NCBI GenBank assembly: GCA_903910445.1
Contig: CAIVZR010000046.1
Span: forward strand, 1 to 64,000
Direction: 5' to 3'
DNA length: 64,000 nt
Source of the DNA: an uncultured Bacteroidota bacterium
GTDB lineage: Bacteria > Bacteroidota > Bacteroidia > UKL13-3
Positions 24,364 to 35,094 of the stretch are shown one piece after another; positions within the stretch are counted from its first letter, which is position 1, and the number at the start of each line of letters is the position of its first letter. The position numbers and the translations under genes were made by a program. The notes under the pieces were generated by a model. It saw nothing but the letters and a program-made list of their open reading frames with translations. It searched no databases and was not told where the DNA came from.

Positions 24364-25239
24364 ATGCGCATAGCCATATATAGCCGAATTTTACGCCCCG
24401 AATGCCTCCCTTCAGTGTTGAAACTAATTCAATTGTTTCAAAAGAAGAACGCCAGCGTTCAAGTACATGAAACCCTCTATACTCAGCTAGTTCAGTCGCA
24501 AAAGAAAAAAATATCTATCCCCTATTTCAGCGGCATACTCAGCCACGAAACCACCGATTTAATTATTTCTATTGGTGGAGATGGCACCCTACTCGATACC
24601 ATTACCTTACTTAAAAATCAAGAGATTCCAGTTCTGGGAATCAATACTGGCCGATTGGGATTCTTAGCCAATGCGGCTTTCGAGAATTTCGATACCATTG
24701 CAAGTAATATCATGCAACGACGCTATGTGCTCGAGAAACGCACACTCATTGAGTTTAAAAGCGATAGCGATTTATTTGGAACGGATATTTGGGCACTCAA
24801 TGATTTTGTGATTCACAAAAAGGAAAGCTCAAGTATGATTACCATTCATACTTTTTTAAATGGAGAGTTCCTTAATACCTACTGGGCCGATGGATTGATT
24901 GTAAGCACCCCTACAGGCTCTACAGGCTACTCTTTGAGTTGTGGCGGACCCATCATCTTCCCCGATTCATCCAACTTCGTTATTACCCCAATTGCCCCAC
25001 ACAACTTAAATGTGCGCCCTATCGTGGTATCCGACGATGATGTGATTTCCTTCGAAGTGGAAGGAAGGGTAAATTCGTTTTTAGCAAGTTTGGATTCTCG
25101 CTCCGTTCCTTTCGAATCACATACCGAAATGGCTGTAAAAAGAGCCGCACATAGTTTTGTTTTATTGCGTTTTAATGAAGATAATTTTTTAAATACTTTA
25201 CGTAATAAATTGTCGTGGGGAAATGATACAAGAAACTAA
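24364..25239 (+). CDS. nadK: NAD kinase
   Basis: A 291-residue enzyme that phosphorylates NAD to NADP. The catalytic GGDGTLLDT motif is at about residues 71-79, followed by LGINTGRLGFLA (about 93-104), the dinucleotide loop STPTGSTGYSLSCGGPI (about 182-198), and APHNLNVRPIVV. Length is normal. It follows the CBS gene by 7 bp and precedes a PorG-like gene, the conserved Bacteroidota order. Confidence 0.95.
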   Translation: MRIAIYSRILRPECLPSVLKLIQLFQKKNASVQVHETLYTQLVQSQKKKISIPYFSGILSHETTDLIISIGGDGTLLDTITLLKNQEIPVLGINTGRLGFLANAAFENFDTIASNIMQRRYVLEKRTLIEFKSDSDLFGTDIWALNDFVIHKKESSSMITIHTFLNGEFLNTYWADGLIVSTPTGSTGYSLSCGGPIIFPDSSNFVITPIAPHNLNVRPIVVSDDDVISFEVEGRVNSFLASLDSRSVPFESHTEMAVKRAAHSFVLLRFNEDNFLNTLRNKLSWGNDTRN

Positions 25240-25469
25240 ATTTTTAGCTGATTTTAATGGGCTTGAGCGGTGTCGCCTTTTCTATACAACCATAGGTGTT
25301 GTGAATAAATAAAAAATATTTTAGCACTTGTAAAACTCCTGAAACCCTTGATAATGCAGTGACACACCCACCCTATAACCAATATAAACATTTTCTTTGC
25401 TTTTGTCGATAATTCACTTAATTTTACGCATTGAAATACTTACTTAAGCACTTGCAAACTTCTAATCTC

Positions 25470-26306
25470 ATGAAATCAAAATTATTATTATTCGCACTTT
25501 TGGTGAGCAGTTTATTCGTTAAAGCCCAGGAATGGGAACTCGGATTAACGCTCGGTCCAATGAATTATCAGGGAGACTTGGCGCAAGCCACTGTTAATGT
25601 GGTGAAGACTAAATTTAACCTCGGTGCCTTAGGACGTTACACAATCAACCCCCTATTCGCAGTTCGTGGTGAAGTGAATTATGGTCAAATTGGTGGTGAC
25701 GATAAATATGCAAAACTACCTCCAGAAGGATACGGTCATAACAAACGTAACTTGAACTTCAAATCAAATATTTTTGAAGTGAGTGCCAGTTTGGAATATA
25801 ACTTCTTCAAATACGTACCCGGAAGTCGCCGTAAACGCTTCACCCCTTTCATCTCTGCTGGTATTGGCATCTTCCATTTCGATCCTACTACCACCTACCA
25901 AAATAATACAATTCACTTACAACCACTTCAAACCGAATTAAACAAACCTTTATACTCTCTTACTCAAGTATGCTTCCCTGTTGGTGGTGGAATTAAATGG
26001 AATGTAAAAAAGAACTGGACACTCGGATTCAATTATGCAACCCGATTCACTTTGACCGATTATTTGGATGATGTATCGCATAACTGGCAAACAAATCCAA
26101 CTCCGGGAAATTTAGGCCAAGAGTTGAGCTATCGTGGTGATGAAACAGCGGATCCAAACTGGCAAAAAACGATTGTAAGAAACTATCAAGATCCAAACAG
26201 CCCTCGTACTGTAAACCGTGGCGACCCAAGAGACCGCGATACCTATATGGTGATTGGATTCTCTATCACAAAAACCTTCCGTAAGTTTGCTTGTAACGCA
26301 TTCTAA
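25470..26306 (+). CDS. porG: PorG/DUF6089-type outer-membrane protein (T9SS-associated)
   Basis: A 278-residue barrel protein with a signal peptide (MKSKLLLFALLVSSLFVKAQ). The body starts EWELGLTLGPMNYQGDL, the typical beginning of the DUF6089 family. PorG of Porphyromonas gingivalis is an outer-membrane member of this family needed for type IX secretion and contacts the PorK/N ring. Position after nadK is conserved. I start at 25470, at the signal peptide; the ATG at 25431 adds an unmatched stretch. The six T9SS cargo proteins in this window support the assignment; the symbol is by family, not tested function. Confidence 0.75.
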   Translation: MKSKLLLFALLVSSLFVKAQEWELGLTLGPMNYQGDLAQATVNVVKTKFNLGALGRYTINPLFAVRGEVNYGQIGGDDKYAKLPPEGYGHNKRNLNFKSNIFEVSASLEYNFFKYVPGSRRKRFTPFISAGIGIFHFDPTTTYQNNTIHLQPLQTELNKPLYSLTQVCFPVGGGIKWNVKKNWTLGFNYATRFTLTDYLDDVSHNWQTNPTPGNLGQELSYRGDETADPNWQKTIVRNYQDPNSPRTVNRGDPRDRDTYMVIGFSITKTFRKFACNAF

Positions 26307-26324
26307 GGTTTAATTTATAAAATA

Positions 26325-26357
26325 AAAAGCTGCTTCCCAATCGAAGCAGCTTTTTTT
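26325..26357 (+). terminator. Terminator of the CBS-nadK-porG unit
   Basis: AAAGCTGCTTC / GAAGCAGCTTT with a CCAATC loop, then seven T residues, 19 nt after the porG stop. Confidence 0.85.
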
Positions 26358-26593
26358 ATGTCTTAATTTTTTTTGAAGATATGAGGTTGTGGATAACACA
26401 AAATGAATATTGCAAAAATGGCACGGATTCAAAAAAAACACAATCGAATTTCTGATAATTCTTTGCGGATTCAAGTTTGTTGAAAAAGTCGAATTAGATT
26501 CAACGTGGTTTGTATCCAATTAATTTAAGTGCCTATAAATACTAGTTAAGCACTTAACAATAAAAACTTTTTTCAACCTTTAATTACTTATTT

Positions 26594-29500
26594 ATGAAAA
26601 AAACACCCCTACTCCTACTCTGGGCTTTCCTGCTCCTAAGCGCCACCTTACGCGCGCAAAACAACGACAGCATTGGCCCCCAAGGCCTCATCGACACCCT
26701 CTTCTCTGGGCTAAGTCGAGCTCACATCACCACCGGTTTGCTATCCGACAAAACCGTTTCTGTTTACGTTCCATTAGATCAATACAATGGAAGCAGTGCC
26801 AAGTACATTTCCTTCGATCAAATTCTAACCCTGCCTCCAGTGCTTCAAAACATGTGTACCGGGAGCTTGAAAATTCCTGATGAAACACAGATTCGAAAAT
26901 CGTATGCACAACACAATCGCCAACATCTGGTGGTGCCACTCGTTATCGATTATGAATACAATAGCATTAGCGACAGTGCCTTTGTCGACGGATTAATTGA
27001 TTCCAGCGGCGTTTTTTGGACCGATACAGTTATCAATGGCATCAGTGCATTTGAAAAGCATCAACTAAAAGCCACTGCACTCAATTATGATTTACTCCCT
27101 GGCAACGATTTTAAATTTATGTACGACCCAGCGCTTTATTTCACCAATAAACCTTTGCCAAATAACGTATTTATTGACTTTGGAGATGGATTGGGAATTC
27201 GCCCGGTGAGTCGTTATGATACCCTTTCAATTCATTACTTGAACGATGGAGAACATGATATTACGGTATATGGGCAAGACCCAGGAGCCAATGAATTGAG
27301 CACTTTGGGCAAGTACAAAGTGACTACAAAAACCCTTGCCTCCAACGATGACTATACCGATTGCCGATTCATGTTTAACTCCAATCAAATCGTATATAAA
27401 TATGAAAATAAATTAGGCATTACAGGATACGATAATAATGGGAATCCAATCATGGGAAATTTAAATATACCAATTTATATGCAAGCCATGATATCGATTC
27501 AAATGGGACGCGACAAAGCCAATGGCACCAAGCATAGCTGCTTAAAGAAACCACTCATCTTCATTGATGGAATTAATTTTGGATATACCAATCATACCGA
27601 TGAATTTTTTCAATGGGGGAATAAATGCAATGAGCTCGGATTTGAAAATATTGCGAAGGCCATCGACTTCGATCCGATAACAGGCACCTCCTCTGTGGAT
27701 GCGCGATTCATTAATGGCCCCGATTTTATTAAGAAGGCAACCGATGCTGGTTATGATATAATATTTTTTGATATGCTATACGGTGCAGCGAATATTAAAC
27801 TCAATGGATTATTGCTTGAAGAATTCATTGTAAAAATGAATAATGGAAACTTGCAAGGTGGAAGCTGCTATTGCGGAAAAACATATGATGAAATTGCAAT
27901 TATTGGCCCAAGTATGGGCGGACAAGTATCGCGCTATGCTTTGCTGGACATGGAACAGAATGGGATCAATAACTGTGTTCGCGAATGGGTAAGTTTCGAT
28001 TCACCCAATCAAGGAGCTAATATTTCCTTGGGATTACAACAATTTGTGGAATGGTCGGCACTCAATAACAAAAAAGCATTTGGATTATTTAATTCGAGTC
28101 AAAATATCTTAGATCAAAAGCTTAATCGCGATGCTGCCAAGCAATTACTCATCTATCATTATAGTGAAAAAAATAACAGCAAAGCCAATCCTGCTTTTGA
28201 TGATTTTTATAATGATTTGCAACAAAAAGGTGGCCTCCCTAGTAAATGCCGTAAGGTAGCTGTTGCCAATGGTTCGCTCACTGGTGCACAGCAAGATTTA
28301 GGTGCCAGCCGTGGCTCCTATGGTGGTGGCGAACTGCTTGCCGAATTAAATTTACCATTCAACAGATTCTCGAAATTGAGTTATAGCTTTTATGCCAAAT
28401 TGTACGCAACCGAAGGAGCCACCCTCACCAAAGCTCCATGCTCATTCGACAATAAGAATAAGTATGTATTCTCTGCATCTCGCGAATATCACCTCATCAA
28501 TAAATATATTCCGATTGGCAATGTGAGCTGCGATTTCGTGAAATTTGATGGATGGGGCTTTGATTATGCTCCCGGAGGAACCAATAAAAGTATCCTTTCA
28601 TTAGACATCAGTATGCCAATCACGAATGTCTTGAATTTCACTCCAGGTGTAACGTACCATGATAATTTTGGATTCATACCTACCGTAAGTTCGCTGGCAA
28701 TCTACCCGAATGTTTGGGTAAATAATGGTGGCGCAAATTATCAGGTGCTTAATAATTTCGGGGTTGCGAATATTGAGACACATCAACCCAACTACGCAAT
28801 CACCCCTTTTGACGCCATTTACGGCCCTTACACCAACCAGCTCAACGAAGAACATGTATTCATATCACAAGGCCTCGTTAAGTGGGCTATCGACGAATTA
28901 TTGATGGGCGATTATGAATCTACATTGAGCGCAGGAAGCAAAGCAGGCAATTCGTATAATTTTGGTAATCATCATTTCGATCGCCTGAAAAGCATCACCG
29001 TAAATGCAACTTGTTCCCTGAAAGTATTTGCCAACGAGACCCGAGGCTATAAAAACCGTGTGACCGGATATGAAGAGCAATACTATGCCTCATTAACTCC
29101 TCCCGATGATCAGGCAATATTTGAATTGTATACCGTAGATAATTGTGATCCAACCCGAGTGAAAATTATGACCGATGGGGTATTTGAATTAGGCGATGGA
29201 CAAACTCGCAAAACCAATACCCATTTCAAAAAAGGAAGTGCTCTGGAACTCATGGCTGGTGCCACTTTGCACATTCTTGATGGGAGTACTCTTATTATTG
29301 AAAAAGGGGCTACCCTCATCTATCATAAAGGTGCTAAAATTGTATTAGATGGACCCAATGCAGTATTGCAAATTATTGGAACACTCAGCCTGCCCGATGC
29401 AGGTACGCAGTTTACATTTACCCACCATCCATCGCTCGGTAATGGCTTTATCGATTTCGTGAACTCACCTGCAATCACTACCATTGGAAACAGCAATACT

Positions 29501-30889
29501 ATGGTTATCAACGGAAATAGTATGGCACAAAAAATTGTTCGAATTACTGCTGGCGATTTAAATATCAATGGCATATTCAGAAATCCGAAAAGCTCCTTTG
29601 CAAGTATTATTTTAAGCAATGGAATCGTAGAAGTGGATAAAAACAGCGCGTTAAAAACCGATGCTGCCATCAGCTGTAACATGGTTAGCTTCAAAGGAAA
29701 AGGAAGTCAGTATCGTGGTACCGGTTTAGAAACTTTCGGGCAAGACAATATCCTTGTAAGTTATTGCCGATTTGAGAATTTGAATACTGGGTTCTTAGTG
29801 CAAAATGCCATGAGCTCGAGTAATGTGATTATGGTAGCGCATAATTTATTTTCAAATTGTGTGAAAGGCGCTTCCTTCCTAATGATGCCAACTAATTTGA
29901 ATCAAAATAATTTTACCCATTGTACTACTGGACTCGATATTGATTATTGTCCGAAATTTAAAATGGTGAACAGCACCTTCTCTAATAATAACACTGGACT
30001 TTCTTATCAAGGGAATAATGGATTGAGTGGAATAGTAAAAACCTGTTCGTTCAAATTAAATTATTATGCCATCCGCCAAAATGGAAATAACAATTCACTC
30101 ACGCTGGCATGTTGCGATTTTAGAAACTGCACCACAGCGGTGTATGCAGAAGGTCGTATCAATATGAGTAAAAACTTTACTGATAAAGATTATGGCATTG
30201 CCGGTGGCGATTGCAACTTCAGCGATCATCAAACTTTTATTGAAATGAACTATGGAGATATTGAACTGGCCAACGGCAATAATAATTTCTTGCAAGGCAA
30301 TCCAATGATTCCAATACGTTATTTGCAAGGCATCATCGATCGTCGCAATGCCACTGGAATATTTGTTCCAAACATGGTGAACGCCCAAAATAATTACTGG
30401 TCGCCAAGCCCTGCAAGCAATCCTTCTTATTATAACTTCGTCATATTAACACCTGCACTAATGTATCCAGGTATACTATTCACAGGAACTCCAGTAACCA
30501 ATGCTTATGGCAACTGCTACCTGCAAACTACGGGTTCTGGAGGCCCTGGCGATGTGGTGCTTGGTGATGGAGTGGCAGGAGATGGAATGGCCAATGCCAT
30601 GGTTTTTAATGGAGGAGGCAATACCACCAATGAATCCAATACTATTTCATTATACCCAGTTCCTACAGGAGTAATACTTAACGTAGTTATTCCTGGAATT
30701 CAAAACGAAGAGATTTCGAATATTCAAATTGCTTCCATTCAAGGAACTAAATATGATATTGCACCAAACTACATAGCCCCAGGAGTACTTCGTTTCAATA
30801 CCGAATTACTTGCCAATGGAACTTATTTCATTACGATTAAAACAAACTCAAATACTTACCGCAAAGAATTTGTGGTGATTCATCCTTAA
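26594..30889 (+). CDS. Giant secreted protein: lipase-like domain plus beta-helix, T9SS sorted
   Basis: A 1,431-residue protein with a signal peptide (…LLLSATLRAQ). Residues about 300-620 look like an alpha/beta hydrolase of the PGAP1/lipase type: KPLIFIDGIN, YDIIFFDMLYG, the nucleophile elbow IIGPSMGGQ (Ser near residue 440) and VSFDSPNQGANI. Residues about 890-1290 are a right-handed parallel beta-helix, with ladders such as LHILDGSTLIIEKGATLIYHKGAKIVLDG. The last 80 residues (ISLYPVPTGVILNV…) are a type A T9SS signal. A surface esterase or lipase is the best guess; substrate unknown. It stands alone with a terminator at 30902. Confidence 0.82.
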   Translation: MKKTPLLLLWAFLLLSATLRAQNNDSIGPQGLIDTLFSGLSRAHITTGLLSDKTVSVYVPLDQYNGSSAKYISFDQILTLPPVLQNMCTGSLKIPDETQIRKSYAQHNRQHLVVPLVIDYEYNSISDSAFVDGLIDSSGVFWTDTVINGISAFEKHQLKATALNYDLLPGNDFKFMYDPALYFTNKPLPNNVFIDFGDGLGIRPVSRYDTLSIHYLNDGEHDITVYGQDPGANELSTLGKYKVTTKTLASNDDYTDCRFMFNSNQIVYKYENKLGITGYDNNGNPIMGNLNIPIYMQAMISIQMGRDKANGTKHSCLKKPLIFIDGINFGYTNHTDEFFQWGNKCNELGFENIAKAIDFDPITGTSSVDARFINGPDFIKKATDAGYDIIFFDMLYGAANIKLNGLLLEEFIVKMNNGNLQGGSCYCGKTYDEIAIIGPSMGGQVSRYALLDMEQNGINNCVREWVSFDSPNQGANISLGLQQFVEWSALNNKKAFGLFNSSQNILDQKLNRDAAKQLLIYHYSEKNNSKANPAFDDFYNDLQQKGGLPSKCRKVAVANGSLTGAQQDLGASRGSYGGGELLAELNLPFNRFSKLSYSFYAKLYATEGATLTKAPCSFDNKNKYVFSASREYHLINKYIPIGNVSCDFVKFDGWGFDYAPGGTNKSILSLDISMPITNVLNFTPGVTYHDNFGFIPTVSSLAIYPNVWVNNGGANYQVLNNFGVANIETHQPNYAITPFDAIYGPYTNQLNEEHVFISQGLVKWAIDELLMGDYESTLSAGSKAGNSYNFGNHHFDRLKSITVNATCSLKVFANETRGYKNRVTGYEEQYYASLTPPDDQAIFELYTVDNCDPTRVKIMTDGVFELGDGQTRKTNTHFKKGSALELMAGATLHILDGSTLIIEKGATLIYHKGAKIVLDGPNAVLQIIGTLSLPDAGTQFTFTHHPSLGNGFIDFVNSPAITTIGNSNTMVINGNSMAQKIVRITAGDLNINGIFRNPKSSFASIILSNGIVEVDKNSALKTDAAISCNMVSFKGKGSQYRGTGLETFGQDNILVSYCRFENLNTGFLVQNAMSSSNVIMVAHNLFSNCVKGASFLMMPTNLNQNNFTHCTTGLDIDYCPKFKMVNSTFSNNNTGLSYQGNNGLSGIVKTCSFKLNYYAIRQNGNNNSLTLACCDFRNCTTAVYAEGRINMSKNFTDKDYGIAGGDCNFSDHQTFIEMNYGDIELANGNNNFLQGNPMIPIRYLQGIIDRRNATGIFVPNMVNAQNNYWSPSPASNPSYYNFVILTPALMYPGILFTGTPVTNAYGNCYLQTTGSGGPGDVVLGDGVAGDGMANAMVFNGGGNTTNESNTISLYPVPTGVILNVVIPGIQNEEISNIQIASIQGTKYDIAPNYIAPGVLRFNTELLANGTYFITIKTNSNTYRKEFVVIHP

Positions 30890-30901
30890 CCAAATTAATT
30901 T

Positions 30902-30934
30902 TAAATCCCTCCATGAAAACATGGGGGGATTTTT
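30902..30934 (+). terminator. Terminator after the lipase/beta-helix gene
   Basis: AAATCCCTCCATG / CATGGGGGGATTT (one G-T pair) with an AAAA loop, followed by T residues, 13 nt after the stop. Confidence 0.82.
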
Positions 30935-31007
30935 GTTTTTCTGAAATTATTTTTATCTTTACATCGGTAATTCTAATAAACATTACTTCCATTAAATACT
31001 TATCATT

Positions 31008-31526
31008 ATGAAATCAATTGTAAACCCTGCTGCCCGAATTTTTCTTGCACTCTTTTTTTTAATTTCAATGTTCTCTGTGAAGCCTTTGGAGGCGCATCAT
31101 CTGGCTCATTTTCGATTCTCCGTGATTACTACCGATTCGGTGTACACACGATATCAATTGATATCCACAACCGATAGCAGCATCACCATACAAAACCCCG
31201 CTGATGCAGGTGCCCGAACGATTACCTTGCCTGTTTCAAAAATCATTGAGATTAAAGCGGAACGTAAAGGCTTCCGAATCATTAATTATGTCGCCCCTGT
31301 ATTGGTGGGTATTGCAGCAGGCTATCTAGCAGGTCGCGATCTTGCTACCGAATCCCCCGAAGGTGCATTAATTGATGCCAATGATTTGTACAAAAATTTG
31401 GAAATCTATACAGGCATGGCTTGCGGACTTGTTGCCGGAGTTGTTATTGATGCCAGCAGGTTTCATACCTACGCCGTTAACACTCGAGCATCAGGCTTTA
31501 TTCCATTTAGAAATCACTGGCAATAA
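31008..31526 (+). CDS. Exported small protein of unknown function
   Basis: A 172-residue protein with a signal peptide (about residues 1-29, …KPLEAH). A strand-rich middle follows (TRYQLISTTDSSITIQNP, TITLPVSKIIEIKAERKG). Two glycine-rich hydrophobic segments (about residues 99-112 and 138-152) resemble glycine-zipper helices. I do not recognise a family. It lies between two terminators, so it is transcribed alone. Confidence 0.62.
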   Translation: MKSIVNPAARIFLALFFLISMFSVKPLEAHHLAHFRFSVITTDSVYTRYQLISTTDSSITIQNPADAGARTITLPVSKIIEIKAERKGFRIINYVAPVLVGIAAGYLAGRDLATESPEGALIDANDLYKNLEIYTGMACGLVAGVVIDASRFHTYAVNTRASGFIPFRNHWQ

Positions 31527-31544
31527 ACAGCCATGGAGACACAA

Positions 31545-31588
31545 AAAAACCCGCCAGGCTAACTATTAAATCCTGACGGGCTTTCTTG
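31545..31588. terminator. Hairpin between convergent genes
   Basis: AACCCGCCAGG and CCTGACGGGCTT form a stem with one mismatch around a 15-nt loop. It lies between the stop codons of the plus-strand gene at 31526 and the minus-strand gene at 31599 and could serve both. Confidence 0.6.
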
Positions 31589-31598
31589 CATCAAAAAA

Positions 31599-34500
31599 TT
31601 AATTCAAAATCACAATTTTTGTTCTATAGTTTTCTCCGTAAGAAGTATTCGATAAAAAATAAACTCCATTATTTAATCCGGTTATTTCAATCGTAAATTT
31701 ATTCTTCTCATCAAGCTGGAAGTGTTTTACAACCTGGCCTAATTCGTTCGATAATTCGAACAACCCTTCGCTATTCGCTGAAATCGTTATTCGATCGCGG
31801 CTAGGATTAGGGAATATTTTCACCAATGCATTCGATGAAGATTGATTGATTCCAACTCCACTTACCGTAACACAATCGCTTGTATCTAAACAGGTTCCCA
31901 ATCCAACCACCACAGCATAAGAGCCATTGGCAGTGGGTGTAAATGATTGATTGGTAGCGTTGGGAACTGGAATATTTCCATTGCAATTAATCCATTTATA
32001 AGTAGCACCCGTTTGCGTTGCCGTGATGGTGAAACCCGATTTGGTAGTGGTTCTGTCGGGAACAGGATTGATGGTGGCAGTTACCATCGTGCGACTTGAG
32101 GTGCAATTATTATTCGTTGCATCTACATAGTAACTCGTGGTGGCATTTAAAGATGGTGTAGTAAGTGATGCCCCTGTTGCAAAACTTGAACCTCCACTGG
32201 CCGCTGTATACCAGTTGATGGTGCCAGCACTTGCGGTGACCGAGAGCACCACCGAACCGGATCCACAGCGGCTGGCAGATTGAACAGCACTAATAGTAGG
32301 TATTGGATTCACCGTAGCAGTAACAAGAGTACGAGCCGAACTGCAACCTCCATTGAAGGCTTCAACAAAATAGTTGGTTGTGGTACTTATGCTTGGGGTG
32401 GTAGCAGTTAATCCAGTAAACAGAATTGACCCTCCCGTACTTGTTGCGTACCAATTGGCAGTGCCCGCCGATACTACTGCACTGAGATCAACTGTTCCTG
32501 TGCCGCAACGAACACCCTGTTGAACCGAACTAACACTTGGTATTGCCTGAATCGTAGCGATGACAGGAACACGCGTGCTACTGCATAAACCAGCCAATGC
32601 TTCTGCATAATACGTTGTGGTAGTGCTTAGTGAAGGTGTAGTGAACGTTGTGCCTGTGGCTATTGGTGAACCTCCACTTGCAGCAACATACCAGCCAATG
32701 ACGCCAGCGGAAGTAGTGGCTGCAAGTGTTACAGAACTAGGTCCACAACTGGTTGCAGGCGTGGTTGTTAGAATTGTTGGAGTGCCAATAGTTATTGGAA
32801 TTCCAATACGTGTGCTTGCCGAGCAAGTACTATCCTGAACATAATACGTGATATTGGCAGTGAGGTTAGGTGTTTGATAGGTATCTCCACTTCCTAAATA
32901 AGTACCACCAGTACTCGCTGTGTACCAGCTAATTTTTCCTTCACCTTTGGCAGTGAGGTTGGTATATTCTCCGGTACAAACAATCGCACTGGCAGCGGAG
33001 GTATAATTCGTTGGAGCTGGTGGCGGACACGATTCGCTGAACTTACCTATGATTCCCACTTGAGAGCCCGCAATGAAATCGCCATTATTAACCAACGCAA
33101 TACAATTTACGATTTGTGTTGCATAAAGTCGCGTAAGTATGTTCCAGGTAACTCCTGCATTCGTAGTGTAAGCCAGCATTCCATCCTGCCCAACAGCCCA
33201 TCCGTAGGTGCTTGTTTTAAAAACAATTTTGGTGAAATATTTTGTGGTGCCTGTACTTTGCGCACTCCAGTTAGTTCCTCCGTTGGTGGTTTTTAATATG
33301 GTTCCATTGACGCCGCAGGCATACCCTTCTGTGGTGGAAATGAAATGACAGCCAATTAAATTCGCGGTAGTGCCACTGCTTAAAACCGACCAGGTGGCGC
33401 CACCATCGGTGGATTTAAGCAAGGTACCTCCATGGCCAGCAACAAAAACCACGGTTGCCGATGCATAGAATACACTTCTCAATGCACTGGTAGTGCCACT
33501 TGTTACTGGAGTCCATGTGGTGCCTCCATTCACAGTGCGTAATATTTTGCCTTGATCACCAACACATAATCCATTAGAAACAGTATTGAATCGAATATCA
33601 TACAAGATAGTACTTACTCCGCTTGTTTGGGCAACCCATGTAACACCTCCATCAGTTGTTTTGGAGAGGACTCCGCCAATCCCACAAAACCATGCTGTTG
33701 TGGATGAGAAGGCGGAAACACCGGTTAGCAAAGTAGTTGTGCCAGAAGTTTGTTCAGTAAAGTTAGTTCCTCCATTAGTAGACTTTGTAACAGTTCCATA
33801 ATCGCCTACCATCCAGCCATCGGCCGATGAAGTACAAAAACTTGCTGCATATAAATTGGCTGATTTTGTAGCACAATAATTAACTGGAGTCCAGGTGGCA
33901 CCACCATTGGTAGTTTTAATTATATTGGCATAAAATCCACATGCATATCCTGTATTGGCATTCACAAAATATACAGAAGTCATATAGGCAACATTATTGA
34001 AGTATTGCGTAGTCCAGGTAACCCCTCCATTGGTAGTTTTTCTAATTTGATTGCTGAAATCCTGAGTAACCACCCAGCCAGTATTTGCATCAATAAAGTT
34101 TAATTGAACTATCCCAGTAGTAATGGTAGAAACATTCGACCAGGTTGCTCCACCATCGGTGGTTTTGAAAACTAAAGTAGGAGTGTTAAACCACCCTGTT
34201 GTTCCAGAGATAAAGGAGAACGATAAAATAACCGCATTGGTATTAGAGGTTTGAGAAGTCCAGGTACTCCCTGCATTGGTGGTCTTTTTTAAGATGCCCC
34301 CAACCCCTGCAAACCACCCTGTTTGTGCATCACTAAAATAGATGCATCGAATCCCTGTAGTGATTCCAGTGGTTAAATTAAACCAGGTTAATCCTCCATT
34401 AATAGTTTTGTATAGCTGACCTGTTTCATCAGCCACATAGCCTATATCTGCACTTGTAAAAAAAACACAGTTATATGACGGGTTAAGCGTATTGATGGTG

Positions 34501-34886
34501 GTGATTTGCAACCAGGTTCTTCCTCCATCAATTGTTTTAAAAGCGGCCCCTTCATATCCTACAACATATCCAACCGTAGTGGAAACAAATGACATATCAG
34601 TAAAATAAACTTGATTACCTGTTACCGATTTGGCGTATTGTAATGCTAAGGGTGTCCATGTTGTACCCCCATCAATGGTGGTCATTACCACTGCATTCTC
34701 ACCAATGGCATATCCAATACTGGTAGTAACCATTTTAATTTTTTGGAAGTTTTGATACGAGTTGGCTGGCTGATACCAGCTAGCATTCGCAGCTTGAAAA
34801 AGAACTAAAAGAAGCAATGCAAAAAGGAGTCGTGATGTTCGAAAAGCTTTGACTGGCATGGAAGCCTGAGTGTAAATGTTTTTCAT
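31599..34886 (-). CDS. Secreted YCF48-type propeller and Ig-repeat protein, T9SS sorted
   Basis: A 1,095-residue protein with a signal peptide (…LVLFQAANA). Residues about 50-640 hold around a dozen repeats built on KTxDGGxTW, the YCF48/BNR beta-propeller motif. Residues about 645-985 contain five related Ig-like repeats, each with a C, a GWY/NWY-type tryptophan and a closing SSRTLVTATV-like strand. The end (VKIFPNPSRDRITIS to the C-terminal IVILN) is a type A T9SS signal. Likely a surface adhesin or structural protein; no enzyme motif is seen. Confidence 0.85.
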   Translation of the reverse strand: MKNIYTQASMPVKAFRTSRLLFALLLLVLFQAANASWYQPANSYQNFQKIKMVTTSIGYAIGENAVVMTTIDGGTTWTPLALQYAKSVTGNQVYFTDMSFVSTTVGYVVGYEGAAFKTIDGGRTWLQITTINTLNPSYNCVFFTSADIGYVADETGQLYKTINGGLTWFNLTTGITTGIRCIYFSDAQTGWFAGVGGILKKTTNAGSTWTSQTSNTNAVILSFSFISGTTGWFNTPTLVFKTTDGGATWSNVSTITTGIVQLNFIDANTGWVVTQDFSNQIRKTTNGGVTWTTQYFNNVAYMTSVYFVNANTGYACGFYANIIKTTNGGATWTPVNYCATKSANLYAASFCTSSADGWMVGDYGTVTKSTNGGTNFTEQTSGTTTLLTGVSAFSSTTAWFCGIGGVLSKTTDGGVTWVAQTSGVSTILYDIRFNTVSNGLCVGDQGKILRTVNGGTTWTPVTSGTTSALRSVFYASATVVFVAGHGGTLLKSTDGGATWSVLSSGTTANLIGCHFISTTEGYACGVNGTILKTTNGGTNWSAQSTGTTKYFTKIVFKTSTYGWAVGQDGMLAYTTNAGVTWNILTRLYATQIVNCIALVNNGDFIAGSQVGIIGKFSESCPPPAPTNYTSAASAIVCTGEYTNLTAKGEGKISWYTASTGGTYLGSGDTYQTPNLTANITYYVQDSTCSASTRIGIPITIGTPTILTTTPATSCGPSSVTLAATTSAGVIGWYVAASGGSPIATGTTFTTPSLSTTTTYYAEALAGLCSSTRVPVIATIQAIPSVSSVQQGVRCGTGTVDLSAVVSAGTANWYATSTGGSILFTGLTATTPSISTTTNYFVEAFNGGCSSARTLVTATVNPIPTISAVQSASRCGSGSVVLSVTASAGTINWYTAASGGSSFATGASLTTPSLNATTSYYVDATNNNCTSSRTMVTATINPVPDRTTTKSGFTITATQTGATYKWINCNGNIPVPNATNQSFTPTANGSYAVVVGLGTCLDTSDCVTVSGVGINQSSSNALVKIFPNPSRDRITISANSEGLFELSNELGQVVKHFQLDEKNKFTIEITGLNNGVYFLSNTSYGENYRTKIVILN

Positions 34887-35094
34887 GATGTGAAAGAAAT
34901 AAGGGTTTGTTTTGAATTAATTTTTTGAAAGGTATATGCTGAGGGAAGTCCTTTTTCCTTCACTTATTATATGGTCGTGTTTAGATGGTAATTGGTAAGA
35001 ATGCACTATTAATCATTCCCCGGCATTGAATCAAAATCCACCTTACATCATTTCAATTATTAAAATGAAATAGGTTAATTGCATTCGAATTATT

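Noticed and set aside
25290-25312. ACAACCATAGGTGTTGTGAATA as a remnant of the 7.6-7.9 kb element
   Set aside because: It shares 10-11-nt pieces with that element, but in swapped order and without a complete hairpin; chance or an ordinary terminator-like ACAAC/GTTGT stem is equally likely.
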